Assembly (NCBI GenBank): GCA_963576475.1
Contig: OY754964.1
Location: forward strand, 3,863,649-3,927,648
DNA: 64,000 bases
Direction: 5' to 3'
Source: Molanna angustata
Taxonomy: Eukaryota; Arthropoda; Insecta; Trichoptera; Molannidae
Part shown: positions 11,985 to 23,645 of the stretch, piece by piece
Layout of the letters: every line of letters begins with the position of its first letter
Numbering within the stretch: the first letter of the stretch is position 1
The notes under the pieces: model-generated
The model's database searches: none
Told to the model about the DNA's origin: nothing
What the model saw: the letters and a program-made list of their open reading frames with translations, nothing else
Made by a program: the position numbers and the translations under genes

Positions 11985-12420
11985 TTGGTGCAAAAATGCA
12001 AAAGTTGCCATTCATAACGCCATCTTAGTGCCAACCTTGACGTATGCAAGTGAAACCTAGACATGGCAGAAGATGCATGCAGTTAAAATGAGATCGTTAA
12101 GAAGAATAGAAGAAGGAAAGAATGTAAGATGAAGAAAGATGTCATTACTATAATGAAAGAAAAAACATTGAGATGGTTTGTTCACATGGGGAGGACGAAT
12201 AAAGAGCGGATTGGAATGGAATGAGAGGTCGGGGACGCCCAAGAAAGGGATGGCAGGACCATGTGAACGATATTCTGAAAGACGGAAATGTTAGAAGTGA
12301 TGATGACGATGCATGAATGTGGACGAGGCGGGGGAGCGTGCCAGGATAGAAAAATGTGGCGTTCGGTTCTCTCTGCCTACCCCGCAAGAGACGTTGCGTG
12401 ATGGTATGTATGTATGTATG
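11985..12420 (+). pseudogene. RTE-type LINE reverse transcriptase C-terminus (second remnant)
   Basis: Encodes broken pieces reading AIHNAILVPTLTYASET, TWQKMHA, MRSLRR, LRWFVHMGR and WRSVLSAYPARDVAWWY, i.e. the same C-terminal region as 18715-19345, with frameshifts, stops and a deletion. Ends in a (TATG)n tail. Not functional. Confidence 0.75.
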
Positions 12421-12450
12421 GGTAGGTACACTGGCAGCAGGTACCCTTTT

Positions 12451-12849
12451 GACTCAAAATTCAAAATATCATATTTAATGTTCACCGATTTTGTCGATTC
12501 TAGGATGCAATGATATAAAGAGAGTATTTAATTAATTAACGTCAATATTACGAAAATTCTATTCATGTTTTTGATACTATAAACTTGATGAATACTCGAA
12601 TGTCTTAATTACCTATTCAACAAAAACGCCAATTAAGTAGCTCTTTTAGAAAACTCAGATGGTCCAATTTCCCTTTCAAATAATGTATTATGATATAACT
12701 TTTATGAAACTTATAGGCACTGAAACAAAATAGGCATTAAATCATGTGATTGATATTTTGTACTATGTAACTATGGTGCTAAGTTCTTTTTGCCTTTCAT
12801 ATTAAATTTGGGACATAGCGTGTTGGTATGTACAAGTAATTATGTATTA
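12451..12849. other. Intergenic with a tiny RTE tail
   Basis: About 12785-12835 resembles the last 50 bp of the RTE tail (gggacatagcgtgttggtatg). Otherwise nothing is recognised. Confidence 0.4.
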
Positions 12850-13095
12850 CTTTTTTTATTTTTTATTATTTATTTACTTTAGTACACTGGCGGGCTAATT
12901 GCCTAATGGCAATTTTTTTCAACCAACCAGAGTTCATGTGAAATATACAAATCAGTGTGTACTATGGCAATAAGATAATCACATTACAAAAATAAACAAT
13001 GATAGCAGACGAAAAGTAAAAAAAAACAAAGAAGAACAAATCAAAGCAATGATAGGATAACTAAAGAATAAGGAAAGGAAGAGGAAAGGAAGATG
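12850..13095 (-). mobile_element. CR1/Jockey-type LINE 3'-UTR fragment
   Basis: Reverse complement of the 3' region of the LINE at 15121-16210. It starts with an ATTT-rich simple tail and holds the diagnostic 'ggcgggctaattgcctaatg' box, then the purine-rich complement of the pyrimidine-rich UTR. No coding part is left. Confidence 0.65.
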
Positions 13096-13464
13096 TAATC
13101 AGGTATTGTCAGATAAATATTTTTGCTTTAACCTTTTCCTGATGATGTTTAGTGAGATAGACGACGTAATATCAGGACTTGACTATTCCATAGTCTAGCT
13201 GAATGTACTTCAAATGTAGAGCTAAAAAAAATGAGAACTATGAATAGGAATATTGAGTATTAGTGTTACGTAGTCAAATTTCCCGGGAAAAAGATGTGAG
13301 GTATTCAGTTCTCTTTGCCTACTCCGTTGGAGAAATAATATTAAGTACAATTATATTTTAAGGCATAACAAACAATCCATATTTCGGAAAAAAATCAAGT
13401 AGTACCTACACAATAATAGATATTCATTAATGAATACATTTAGTTTTAAAATATCAAATGTTAA

Positions 13465-13565
13465 TAATATTAAATATTTTCTTGCACTCTGCGCAAGGGG
13501 AGACAATTTCTTCCAAACAACCAGTGTTTCCAGCCCAGAGAAGCAATTGTTGCATGAGATATGAA
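13465..13565 (-). mobile_element. Second SINE family, body fragment
   Basis: Matches 29560-29650: 'tgcactctgcgcaag', 'caatttcttccaa', 'ccagtgtttccagccca'. The tRNA-like head seen in the 29.6-kb copy is missing here. Confidence 0.6.
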
Positions 13566-13733
13566 TTAAAGAGGGCATTTAACGCGTAGTGAATGAAAAC
13601 ATGATGTTACATTAAAACCGCCTAATACCCTATGAAGTTACAAAGATAACTATCGCGAGTGTTAAAAATGGTTTATACGTGATTTGAGCTATCGGAAAAC
13701 CAAAATTTGTATTGCATTTTATGAACAAACCTG

Positions 13734-13897
13734 CCCCCTAGACAACGTGTCATTTAGAGCTCAAGAAAAGAAATAAGAAAAGATAACTCAATGCATGGAA
13801 GTGACAGTTGCCAGTCACGTGACAACTGTCACTTCCATACATCGAGTTATCTTTTCTTGTTTCTTTTCTTGAGCTTAATGACACGTTGTCTAGAGGG
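13734..13897. mobile_element. 164-bp palindromic MITE (family A)
   Basis: Complete fold-back: CCCCTAGACAACGTGTCATT on the left pairs with its complement at 13879-13897, continuing inward through 'tcaagaaaagaaa' and 'gataactcaatgcatggaag'. The centre is cagtcacgtgac. A diverged copy lies at 31913-32071. An open frame crossing it is a hairpin artefact. Confidence 0.8.
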
Positions 13898-15120
13898 CCT
13901 GAATTGATATGAAAAAAGTTTATCGGCCATTCGCTTTGATTTTGTGCACTCTTTAAGCGTGTAAAAGATTTATTTCTCAAAGACAAATATTAATGGAGTA
14001 ATTAAAAAGAATATGCTTTAAAAAAGGATATATTTTCAATATATTTTTTGGGTTGTTTATGCTTAATCTAAAATTGTTTGACGAATATTCACTAGAAAAA
14101 ATATTGAAAGGTTTTTTTTTGGAAATTCACTGTGAAATTTGATTTCGAATTGGGGTGTATAGTATAGGTGTATATGCCTCTTAAATAAATTTCTCCTTAG
14201 CTGGGGAAAATCTACCTGCACAGGGAAAATATATAAACATTTCAAAGCGATTCAATTTACTTGGATTTATATTAAATGAAGGTCCCGTTAATTAAATTTT
14301 AGATTTATTGAAAACACGTTACACGTTAAGAAAACATTTACATATCTATGTAGGTATCTATATGCGATTTAATATACATTTGAAAAATGGTATAAAAAAC
14401 AATATTACTTTTAAAACTTTCGAAAGGGACGTTTGAATGTTAACCTTTGATTTTTTAGGGGCGTTGGTCGCAGATTCTTCAGACAATTCTGTCGTGTCGA
14501 TGAACTTGGGTCGTTGTGAAGTATAATATGTACATAGCCTTACTTTCACAGTTTCTAAACCATTTTAGTCACGTTGCCCATTTAGGTAATCTGATTGAGA
14601 ATTCACTTATGTAATGTGGTTTAAAAAAATAACAATATTAAAAAATTTGTATCCACAAAATGAATAACTGATAATATACAATCAAAATTCATTGTTTTAC
14701 ATAAATGCATTCCTTTTTATAGGAAGATCGCATCAACTGGAAAGGGTCTTGTCATCACTCTGTCACATCAAAATATATTTTACCAACGAAAATACATAGC
14801 AAAAAAACGTTTTGTAATAAAAAGAGACATTTTTGATATTTGACTAGCGACATTCCAATTGAAATTATTATTAAATGTCCAATAACAGTACCCGTTCTGC
14901 TATTGGGAACGAATTAAACTGAAAGAACACAAAAACAAAAGAAGATTCAAGTAAAAAGAAAAGAACACTCATGTTCTGTAAATATATCTGACTATAAGGA
15001 AATAGTAGGCTCACTGTATACTAAAAATGAAGATAGGAGTGCAATGTCGGTATTTATGACAAACAGTCTTGAAATATCTGAAGCTTCAAGAAAATTAAGT
15101 GACACCTTATAAATATATCT
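13898..15120. other. Intergenic, no gene seen
   Basis: AT-rich; short frames without recognisable products. 14870-15120 directly precedes the truncated LINE frame but gives no reverse-transcriptase signature. Confidence 0.45.
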
Positions 15121-15912
15121 TTGTCAAATTATTACCTTCGTCCAGCCTTTAAAGTGTTAAAACATTCACGTAGTTGTTACAATCTTAAAAATATAGCATT
15201 TAACCTCACAGATCAAATGTATAGACATGATATAAGTAAAAATTCACCTCTCCCATCTCTTCAAATTAACAATCAACACATACCCTTCTCAAAAATGGTG
15301 AAAAATCTTGGTATTCTTTTTGAAGAAGATCTTTCGTGGCATGAACAGATTTCTCATGTCAGTAAAACTCTGTTTTATAATATCCATTCTCTCAATAGAT
15401 TGAAGAACTTTCTTCCAATACATTGTAAAATTACATTAGCTCAATCCTTACTTCTTCCATTGCTTGATTACGGTGATGTGTGTTATCTGGATGCCAATCA
15501 AGAATTATTAAATAAACTGGAACGATTACAGAATGTCTGTATACGATTCATTTACAATCTTAAAAAATATGATCATGTTTCGACTTGTAGAAATATACTT
15601 CGTTGGCCAAAGATACGAGATCGTCGTAACATTCACATTCTGTCATTACTTTATAAGGCTATTTATGATCCCTATTCACCACAATATTTAAAAAATAACG
15701 TCGTTTTCTTGTCAAGTCACGGCCTATCCCTTCGATCTGCTGAACGTACTACACTAGCTATCCCCATTCACAATACAGAAGTTTTCAGCTCCTCTTTTCA
15801 AGTACAATCAGCTAGACTATGGAATGGCCTAAGTGATGAAGTAACGTCATCTCAATCCATTCAAATATTTAAAGGTAAATTAAAAAAACTTTATTTGTCA
15901 AATAGTTCCTAA
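15121..15912 (+). pseudogene. 5'-truncated LINE reverse transcriptase C-terminus
   Basis: An uninterrupted frame of about 263 codons beginning at a TTG, so the start is only where the frame opens. It covers the thumb and C-terminal region of a CR1/Jockey-group non-LTR reverse transcriptase. KNLGILFEEDLSWHEQI lies near residues 61-77, YGDVCY near 117-122, an arginine-rich segment near 165-170 and QSARLWNGL near 230. The fingers and palm with the YADD catalytic motif are absent, as expected for 5' truncation during target-primed reverse transcription. The long open frame suggests a fairly young copy. Confidence 0.85.
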
Positions 15913-16210
15913 ATTCCTTCTATATCCTTCCGTAACCTCCTTTTCCTCATTGCTATGATCAGTGTTATTTTTATTATTCTTTTATTTTTAAACTCTCTTT
16001 TCATTTTTTTCTCTTTGAAATTTTTTTATATTTCTTACTCTTTTATGTTATTTTTTATCAATTTATTTCTCACTTAATAAGTACTGTACCAATTTAACTA
16101 AGAGACTTCACGTTGCTCGGGTTGGTTGGAAGAAATTGCCTTATGGCAATAAACCTGCCTTTGTACACATTTACATAAATTATATAAATAAATAAATAAA
16201 TAAATAAAAA
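15913..16210 (+). mobile_element. 3' UTR and simple tail of the truncated LINE
   Basis: Pyrimidine-rich UTR, then the box 'ggttggttggaagaaattgc' plus 'cttatggcaataaacctgcc', ending in (AAAT)n. The same box occurs at 12850-13095 (minus), 28045-28355 (plus) and about 35090-35185 (minus). Confidence 0.8.
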
Positions 16211-16299
16211 AAAGGTAAACACCGCATGATTGTGCCTCCAAAATTTGGCGGCAATCAATAGATATACCGTATTTGAATATTTTCAGTATGAATTGGAAT

Positions 16300-16885
16300 G
16301 ATAATTGAAATAGTACCCAACACTAATATAAACGGGTGGATTGTGGATTAAGCATTCAAATTTTGTATGGAAAATATTAATCATTTTCATGACATTTGTT
16401 AAATTATTTTTTAACTTAATATTTTATTATGAAAACTTGATAGCTCTTTAATGCAATTTTATGTAAGTGATGTGCCTTTTTACCAATTTGAAAATAAAAA
16501 TTTCAAATTTTAAGTTTCCTGAGCTTTGGGTCACTTTCAAATATTTGACAGTTAAAAAAATGAAGAAGCATTATTCAGATATCCTTTAAAATCTAATAAA
16601 AGCTAATAAAAAGGGGTCTAAGCGAGTTTTAGATACTATACATATTTGCAAAATTTGAAAAGAATCAAATGAGTACTTTAGTCTGTAATCGATAAACTAA
16701 AATAAACACGCCGTATATAGTACACAGCACACAGCACATAGCACACAGCACACTGCACATAGCACACACAGATGCAAAGTCATGAAACTTTCAGAATACA
16801 ATCTCAGCATGATACTAGTTGACAATCTGCAATAAAAAAATTCCCTAAAAAATTGCGAAATCATAACACCCCATTATATCCCCTT
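16300..16885 (+). repeat. Interspersed repeat family E, copy 1
   Basis: Matches the reverse complement of 45290-45815 across most of its length and, in part, 20665-20910. Landmarks: 'gtgatgtgcctttttacc', 'tttcctgagctttgggtcac', 'ggggtctaagcgagt', 'aaacacgccgtatatagtac' and 'ctcagcatgatactagtt'. A CACAGCACA/CATAGCACA microsatellite lies at 16728-16767. Class unknown; no frame. Confidence 0.65.
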
Positions 16886-18044
16886 GGGTTAGTGAGGAGT
16901 AAAAAGTACAAATAATGACAAAAAAAGGATTAAAATTTTGAAAATCAACTACCTACCTACTTTTACTGGTACATAAAATTTCGACTTATTGAATGCGTGT
17001 GGGAAGTCTTAGCTTAAATCAGCACTGTTTATTCCTTACGCTGTGATTAAATCTCAATTTTTCTCGCCTCGTGTTATTTACAAGTTTAAATGGTTTGAAA
17101 CCACTGCCTTAAATCGTAATGTACAAGAGATCTAGTACATTGCACCTATGTATTTTACAAGCAACACCGAAAGCTATGTGCTTTTTGCAAATAAAAGCAA
17201 TCACCTATGTTACATGTATCTAATGTACATATATATATATACATATGTACATACCTTTTGTATTATTGCAGTGGCTGAATAAAGCTTTAGGTAAAGCAAA
17301 TAAAATTCAACGAAATTGCATGCTATGTGCTTTTGATAACTCGTGATTTATAGTCTTAAAGATTTATAGTATCGAATAAAACTAAAATAAAACTAAGAAT
17401 ATATATTTCAGAATACGATGCATTTTGGTATTTATATTAAAAACTAGTGTGCCCGGGCAGAAGTTGTCCTTTTATATAATGCTTCATATGTAGATCGAAT
17501 TTTATTATCAGATACATTTTATCATTAAAATGTTCGAGTTCGTATATTCGTGAAACACTTCACACCAAAAAAAATTGAAACGATGTTTGGGTATGGTATT
17601 TTCTCTAGATGCGTTATAAAGAAATGTCATTAGATTTGTTCACACCGCAATCAAAATAATTTCTAACAATTTAAAAATAGTAATTTCTTACCCTTTATTC
17701 CCTATAAAAAATCCTTGGATGTTTGGAGTGATATATTTTTTTCCTCTGTATTTATGGATGAGTTATCTGAAAAAAATATTTCGTTGAAAAAAATGAGATA
17801 TCCATATTTCAATCTGGAACCAAACATACATGTTTTCAAAGTTTTATTGACGTCGCTTGAGGGTTTTTATGACACGAGATTTTTATATTTTAGAAGATAT
17901 ACCTACATGAAAGATTTACCTTTTTTCAAATCACGATTGATTGTCCAAATGCCGATGGTTTGCAAGTTTTTTTTTCTTTTTTATTGTTTATGTTTAAATA
18001 ATTCAAATAAACTCAAAAATAAATTAAATAAATACTCTTAGATA
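16886..18044. other. Intergenic, AT-rich
   Basis: About 17440-17475 (actagtgtgcccgggcagaa) resembles a terminal motif common in insect interspersed repeats and also seen at 39769. The 108-codon frame at 17715-18041 is Phe/Tyr-rich, matches nothing I recognise, and is probably chance. Confidence 0.4.
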
Positions 18045-18470
18045 AGTGACAGTATTTACATAGGGAGAACAAGAGGAACAATAATTGAAACTAGACTTAG
18101 AGGACATGTGGAAAAGGCTATCTACATAAATGAACTCGGTTTCTCAGAATATGCAAACCACCTACTAAAAGACAATCATACATTTGACCATACAAACGCA
18201 CAATTATTACATGAACATTCATACAAACGCACAATTATTACATGAACATTCATACAAACGCACAATTATTACATGAACATTCATACAAACGCACTATTAT
18301 TACATGAACATTCATACAAACGCACAATTATTACATGAACATTCATACGGACTGATACACCAATACCATCCTTCTTCCCGTTTGTTCATCTCATCCCTCA
18401 CACCCACCTTCTGATATATCTTTGACAATGCTGCGCACCACACCAAATTAGTTGAAAAAGAGAACGATGC
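18045..18470 (+). pseudogene. Penelope-like element 3' fragment with GIY-YIG endonuclease domain
   Basis: The frame at 18045-18245 reads SDSIYIGRTRG...RLRGH, then SEYANHLLKDNHTF and QLLHEH, the layout of the GIY-YIG nuclease that PLEs carry downstream of reverse transcriptase. The second half of the core (YIGRT, Arg, His) is visible; the reverse transcriptase is absent. After the frame comes a C-rich UTR (cacacccaccttc, caccacaccaaattagtt) that matches the PLE end at 55660-55985 on the other strand. The hammerhead segment is deleted here. Inactive remnant. Confidence 0.75.
18189..18343 (+). repeat. 31-bp tandem repeat, five units, inside the PLE remnant
   Basis: Five almost identical units starting catacaaacgcacaattatt, with a single A-to-T change in unit 4. 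The homologous stretch at about 55905-55950 contains one unit, so the array expanded in this copy. Because 31 is not a multiple of 3, the expansion breaks the reading frame and creates a stop after the first unit. Confidence 0.9.
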
Positions 18471-18714
18471 AACATTATTATTTTGCCGTTTTTTCGTGTT
18501 TTTAATAGTAAAAACATCTATAATTACATTATTATGTTTAGTTTTTCTAACATGATTTAGCTAAATGAAAATTAAGCTATATTTAATGATTTCAATAAAA
18601 TTCTCATTTTGAGATTAAAAGATGTAACAGAAACTAAAAATTTGATTCAGTATCGAAAAATATCTTTTTTGATAACAGTTTATATATAGAGTATATATAT
18701 ATACTTAGGAAGCA
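18471..18714. other. Intergenic, no gene seen
   Basis: AT-rich spacer between the PLE and RTE remnants. Confidence 0.5.
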
Positions 18715-19345
18715 TGTTTCAGCGTGATGGAAGATTGGAAAAGATATTGAAAGGAGAGTAACGGCAGGTAATAGAGTAAATGGTGCATTAAGACCGGTAA
18801 TGGCTGACCCAATTATTTCGAGGCAAGCAAAGCTCGCGGTACACAATGGTATCGTCGCATCGACTCTAATGTATGCTAGTGAGACATGGACATGGCAGAA
18901 GACGCATGAAAGTAGAATTAACGCGGTTGAAATGAGGTCACTAAGACGAATGTGTGGTAAAACGATGTATGATAGAATAAGAAATGAGGATATTAGACGA
19001 GAATGTATGATTGAAAGAAATATCGTAAGTAAGATGAAAATAAATGCCCTAAGGTGGTTCGGCCACATAGAAAGAATGAGTGATGACCGTCTGACAAAAA
19101 AAGTATACAAGGCTGATAAAAGAGGAATGAAAAGTAGAGGTCGGCCAAGAAAGAGTTGGCACGATCACATAAATGGGATTTTGAAAGATGGAGATGTTTG
19201 AAGTAAGAATAATAGAAGAGCGTGTATGAGACGATGTATGGACGTGAATGAAGCGAGGAATGTATGTCAAGAGAGAGGAGTCTGGCGTTCGGTTCTCTCT
19301 GCCTACCCCAAATAGGGAAATGGCGTGATGGTATGGTATGGTTAT
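18715..19345 (+). pseudogene. RTE-type LINE reverse transcriptase C-terminus, best-preserved copy
   Basis: In-frame from about 18740: DIERRVTAGNRVNGAL, then LMYASETWTW, MRSLRRMCGKT, ALRWFGHIERM, RGRPRKSWHDHINGIL. After a single TGA at 19199-19201 the same frame resumes with ACMRRCMDVNEARNVC and WRSVLSAYPK. This is the C-terminal part of the endonuclease-reverse transcriptase; the endonuclease and palm are missing. A one-base shift is likely near 18730. An ATG at 18800 is internal, not a genuine start. Confidence 0.88.
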
Positions 19346-19362
19346 ATATAGAATTTTTTGTT

Positions 19363-19532
19363 TTTATTTTTTTAATGAATATGTACTTGAAGCAAGTAAA
19401 CATATGTACATCCCTCTACAATTCCTTTATTAAGCATAAATGCTTGTACAGAATCGGTCGTGGCAGGATTCGAACTCGCGACCATTGGATTACTAACCCA
19501 GCGCGCTTACCGCTCTGCTACCACCCGTCTAA
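19363..19532 (-). mobile_element. tRNA-headed SINE copy
   Basis: On the minus strand: A box tggtagcagagcggtaag, anticodon-like arm, B box gagttcgaatcctgccacg, body 'acaagcatttatgctt' and an A-rich end. Lies just downstream of the RTE tail. Confidence 0.85.
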
Positions 19533-20664
19533 ATTTTAATTTAATTAAATTATTTCAATTTACATAAATTTGAAAGGTTCTCAATTATTTTTGAGACAAG
19601 CCATATTACATCTTGCTCATACTACACCCCTAGGAACTGTAACACTCTTAAGCAAGGAAAAGAGCCATTCATTTTAGAAGCCATTCATTTATTTTTTTGC
19701 AACATCCTTCGTCATTGATTATATTTCCCAAATGACTGTCACTTACTCCGGTATATATGTCTCCTAGGAGAATCATCGCCATTTGTCACAGTCTGAAATT
19801 CTGATATTTCATTTTTATCCCCACCCAGTCGTTATTTTTCAACACACTTCTTTCTTACCACACCACACTTGTGTCATCACCATAAATTAGTTTCTTTCGT
19901 AAAGGTTCCCACCTCTGCTTATCTCAGATGGCCTCATTCTCCAATAGAATTATTTCAGCAACAACAGCTTCAACTGTGACAAGCGTTTTATTGTTTTTAA
20001 GCAACTTATAACACATCGATTTCTATGAAACGATATGAATTTGACAAATATTTCACCAATCTTTTGTGACTCCTTTCTGATTCCAAACTAGAAAATGATC
20101 TGAGGAACGAAAAAAACTGGATATTAAAAGTTTTATTTAAAAACGTAAACTATCTATAGTACCTGGTAAAAGGGCGTGATTAACGGAAAAGCGTACTTAC
20201 ATATAAACTGTGACTATCTTTATTACACCTTTATTTCATAGGCGTCAAGTAAGGACAGGTCGAGAGGTTGTTTAATGCTTGACTAACGCGTCAAATCAAG
20301 TATTTCAAAATGGCGGATCTTTCACATAATATGATCAGCCGCATATTAGAGATTGACAGAAAAATTTAATCCCTATAAGGTTTATCCTTGTTATTCTTCA
20401 TCGCAATCGTGTTTTAATTGACTCAAAGCTGCACAACGCGGTGTTTGTTTTCATTATTCGATGTAATTTTTCCCAAAGATGCATTTATCTCTTTTTTCAT
20501 ATCTGTGAAGCCAATGCGGCCATATTGAATAAATTAAATGAGGGTGTTCGCAAACAATTTGGTGAACTAGTTAGTCATAGGTATCTTAGTATACGTTTAT
20601 GAGTATGATTTTTTAATACCATCTTAATTATTTTATTTTAATATACATATAAGACCGTATAAAA
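19533..20664. other. Intergenic, no gene seen
   Basis: Mixed-composition sequence. Conceptual frames near 19690-19990 on the minus strand hinted at a LINE nuclease-like run but were too broken to call. Confidence 0.4.
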
Positions 20665-20910
20665 CGTGTGGGTTGTGGTCAGTGCTATAATCCTCACTAC
20701 CAAGTCACTCCACAATGTATTCAAATATTGTACGGAAATTTTTCAGCATTTTCGTAAAATGAATTTGTTTTAATATATATTATTATGGAAACTTAATAAT
20801 TCTTTAATTCCATTTTATGATAGTGATGTGCCTTTTAGCAATATGAAAATATAAATATCAAATTATCAGTTTTGTGAGCTTGGGGTCACTGGGGACAAGG
20901 CTAAGAAAAA
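20665..20910 (+). repeat. Interspersed repeat family E, partial copy
   Basis: Shares 'ggttgtgg', 'tagtgatgtgccttttagc' and 'gtgagcttggggtcac' with 16300-16885 and the complement of 45290-45815, then the match ends. Confidence 0.6.
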
Positions 20911-21159
20911 TAAGAGTTTTTGTCGAAAAAACACATATTAATCAAAATACTTTTGACAACCCTGACATGAATATTCTTCCTTGTTTTCTCAAGAACTGTG
21001 ACGACTTGAAATTTGTCATAGTATGTAACATTAACTATACAAATTGAGATGCATACTTAGGTACTTTTGATGGCTATATACCTAGTTGAGTTTTATGATA
21101 CATAGCAATAGAAATACAGTAGGTTTGTATATTGTATAATTTTGTATGTTTTGTTTGCA

Positions 21160-21720
21160 GATATGGGCTGGGCCATCAACGGAGAACTTCAGCTCTGGGA
21201 TTATGTTTTTCTGTTGCTGAGTTTGCAGCACAAATATGTTTTACTTCACCACATGTAAAACACGTATATGTAGCTCTAAATGAAACCGGACGTGTAATAT
21301 ATGGCTTCTTGCAGCCTACTACAGTATGTTAAATATACCCGATAATAGGTATTGCCTCTACAAATATAAGAAGAAAGGTAGCTGAAGACTCTGTAAGAAA
21401 AAGAGCAAGAAACGGACCTAAGACATCCTCTGTTTGGTCACATGCCTCCGATGGCAAGCTTAAAATTGAGAAAAAATTCCTGACCACGATATTCCCCCTT
21501 CAAGTGCCGCCAGAAAGGGCAAGGCAAGAACGATGAATTGTATAATACAATGGAGGTCGAAATAAGCTGTCAGAGACTTTGGGACTGGGACACCATCTAC
21601 CTTACCGCACATGGAAGACACTGAATAGACTTCGTGTAGGTGTCACAAGGTGCAAAAAGAATCTTTTTGTCTGCTGAAACATGGTACAGGGATGTAACGA
21701 GGAAGACTTGGTTGTGGCAA
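21160..21720 (+). pseudogene. Decayed non-LTR retrotransposon C-terminus
   Basis: Begins in the frame GLGHQRRTSALGLCFSVAEF...VKHVYVALNETGRVIYGFL, which is the characteristic block after the reverse transcriptase in several insect LINEs. It continues across frameshifts with IFPLQVPPERARQ and WKTLNRLRVGVTRCKKNL. At least two frame changes and stops are present. The preceding 'tttgtttgcag' imitates a splice acceptor, but the protein is retroelement-like. Confidence 0.75.
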
Positions 21721-21724
21721 ATGA

Positions 21725-21855
21725 CGTGAGCAAGCGCATAAAGTGATCATGTAAACTAGCCAATGGCAGGTCGTTAGCCCTGTAGGTGTTAATAGCCCTG
21801 TAAATAATTCCCGATTCTCCTATAATATTTCAACCTCGTGTCTGTTGAGATGTTA
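21725..21855 (-). mobile_element. MITE family B, one arm only
   Basis: Complement of the arm at 57520-57640: 'aagcgcataaagtgatca', 'aatggcaggtcgttag', 'ctcctataatatttcaac'. It contains a short internal duplication of 'agccctgta'. It directly abuts the LINE remnant. Confidence 0.65.
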
Positions 21856-21884
21856 AAAGATTGTCTTAAATTGAAGCGTAAAAT

Positions 21885-21978
21885 TGAAAGAAATTGGTCA
21901 TGACAGGATTCGAACTCGCGACCTCTGGATACCACTTATAACCCAGCGCGCTTACCGCTCTGCCACCACACATCTAAG
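21885..21978 (-). mobile_element. tRNA-headed SINE, head only
   Basis: B box (minus strand gagttcgaatcctgtcatg) and A box (gtggcagagcggtaag) are present with an insertion of about 6 bp in the anticodon-like arm. The body is lost after about 21890. Confidence 0.8.
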
Positions 21979-23599
21979 TTGTTATTTTTATTGTCGTTTC
22001 GCAGGAGACAATTTTCTCTCGATTTATGGTTTATACGTATGTATCTCATTTCTCCGCAATGCATCATCCTGTTTAATATCCTGCAACCATAATACATTAT
22101 TCATGGACAAGTCCAGCTTCCTTGGTTTTATAGGGCGATTGAGATGATTGATTACTGCAAGATATTTTATACCTAAACCATATTGATCTAGTGGCTTTCG
22201 TAATTTTATTAAGATCATCATTGCTCCTTATTCAACACGATCCTTCGAGAACTGGTAATTTTTTAACTGAAGTGATAAAAGTCTGGATAACTCGTGAACC
22301 CCGTAAAAATAATGCACAAAATAATATCAAAAGGAAAAATTGGCAGGAATAACAGACATGATAAAATTGAAAAATAGTATAAAATTTCAAAGTTACCCTT
22401 TATAGCAAGGTCCAAGAAATAAGAAATTGTTCATTAAGTTTAACGCTTAAATTATAACGTAGAGTTCTCGTCGAAAAGTTAGTTTCATCTCTTAAGGCAT
22501 GCTTAGAAATCTACAAAGTGAAATTGAAGTGAATATAATATATTTCTAAATTTTCTAGTCTGGCAAGGAATTACGTGCTCAAATAAACAGAATGAATTCA
22601 CGATTAGGAAATACATATCGTCTCATAATCGACAGACATTTTTAGGTACATATGTACACGAAAGAAGACGTTATACCTTTGTACCTACGGAAGTTTAAGT
22701 ATTTGAACGTTCAACAAATCAACAGACAAGGAAACAAAGAATCCATCCATTCAATCATTTATATCAACATTAACGATGACTGGAATCATATATACCGATC
22801 TTTATGGTTAGATTTACTCTGACCCATAAACCTGGTTTAGCAGGACGCAGACAATTTGGCGTAAACGGAAAACACGCTCAAGGGAGGCATCTGATAATCG
22901 ACCAGCATATTATACGGTTTGACTATATGTAGTTTAGCTAACAAAAGATTACCATATTGATGAATATTAAAACTATCTTAATTTCTTGCCGCTGAAAAGA
23001 TAATATCTGAGGTGAATATATCATTAATCTCTTAATTATCTTTTTCATAAACACACGCATACTTTCAAGTCGTTTCAAAGTAGACAGAGAGTCATCTTCA
23101 TTTAAAATATAACACATTATGTTTCCACTAAATTGGATTTATTATGACCGATCGTTATCGCCAATTACCAAATGTGTCCGCACTCCTTAGACTCACCCAC
23201 ATATTTGAAATCTTTGTTAAAAGTAACTCCGCCCAAACTTTGACAACATTGCAAAATTTTTGCTAGTGTTGGACTTGTCTATTCAATTTTGGTTTCGTTA
23301 TTTGAACCTCGATAATGCCGAGTTACTTCTGCAAAAATGTTCGGTCATAAATCATAAGGAATCAATTTTTGTGGGAAAATACTTTTTCACACTTTCAACA
23401 CAGAACCTTTAGAACGATGAATTATTTCCATGTTTGTATCGCTCCATACAATGTTAAAAATAGGTTTAGGTATATCGATAAAAATAAAAAAATAATATAT
23501 TTACTATCTTTATACTTTGCTGTTGATTCTTTATGGCACATTTTAACTAATATAATAAAATAAAATAAAATATCTTAGTTTTTAACCACGTTGAGTATT
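21979..23599. other. Intergenic, no gene seen
   Basis: About 1.6 kb without a repeat family shared within this window and without a plausible coding frame. Confidence 0.4.
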
Positions 23600-23645
23600 T
23601 TTATGCCAACTAGTTTCGGAGACGTAACCGCTCCTTCGTCCGGAC
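23600..23645 (-). ncRNA. Hammerhead-like motif of a PLE-type end (diverged)
   Basis: Minus strand: CGGACGA, an extra A, stem II GGAG/CTCC around CGGTTACGT, GAAAC, TA, GTT, followed by GGCATAAAAATA. The layout equals the motifs at 47123-47151 and 55680-55713, but box 1 has a G where the consensus CTGANGA has T. About 25 bp further on, 'aaacttatactaa' is duplicated nearby. Catalysis is unlikely with the box 1 change. Confidence 0.45.

Larger units (their letters stand above)
11340..12450 (+). other. Composite: MITE family C pieces broken up by LINE tails
   Basis: Segments 11340-11404, about 11840-11985 and 12418-12450 resemble consecutive parts of the right half of MITE C (tctatgccttatatttt; gatatccaatcta; ggtacactggcagcag). 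Between them lie two separate RTE LINE 3' pieces in the same orientation. Parsimoniously, an old MITE C copy received two LINE insertions, or one plus a duplication. Confidence 0.55.

Noticed and set aside
17715..18041. 108-codon plus-strand frame
   Set aside because: Phe/Tyr/Leu-rich AT-driven composition and no recognised domain; probably chance.
18634..19403. Long minus-strand frames (158 and 136 codons)
   Set aside because: Shadows of the RTE reverse-transcriptase frame on the plus strand.
21120..21340. Host exon after a splice-acceptor-like tttgtttgcag
   Set aside because: The encoded protein matches the C-terminal block of non-LTR retrotransposons and continues downstream with frameshifts.
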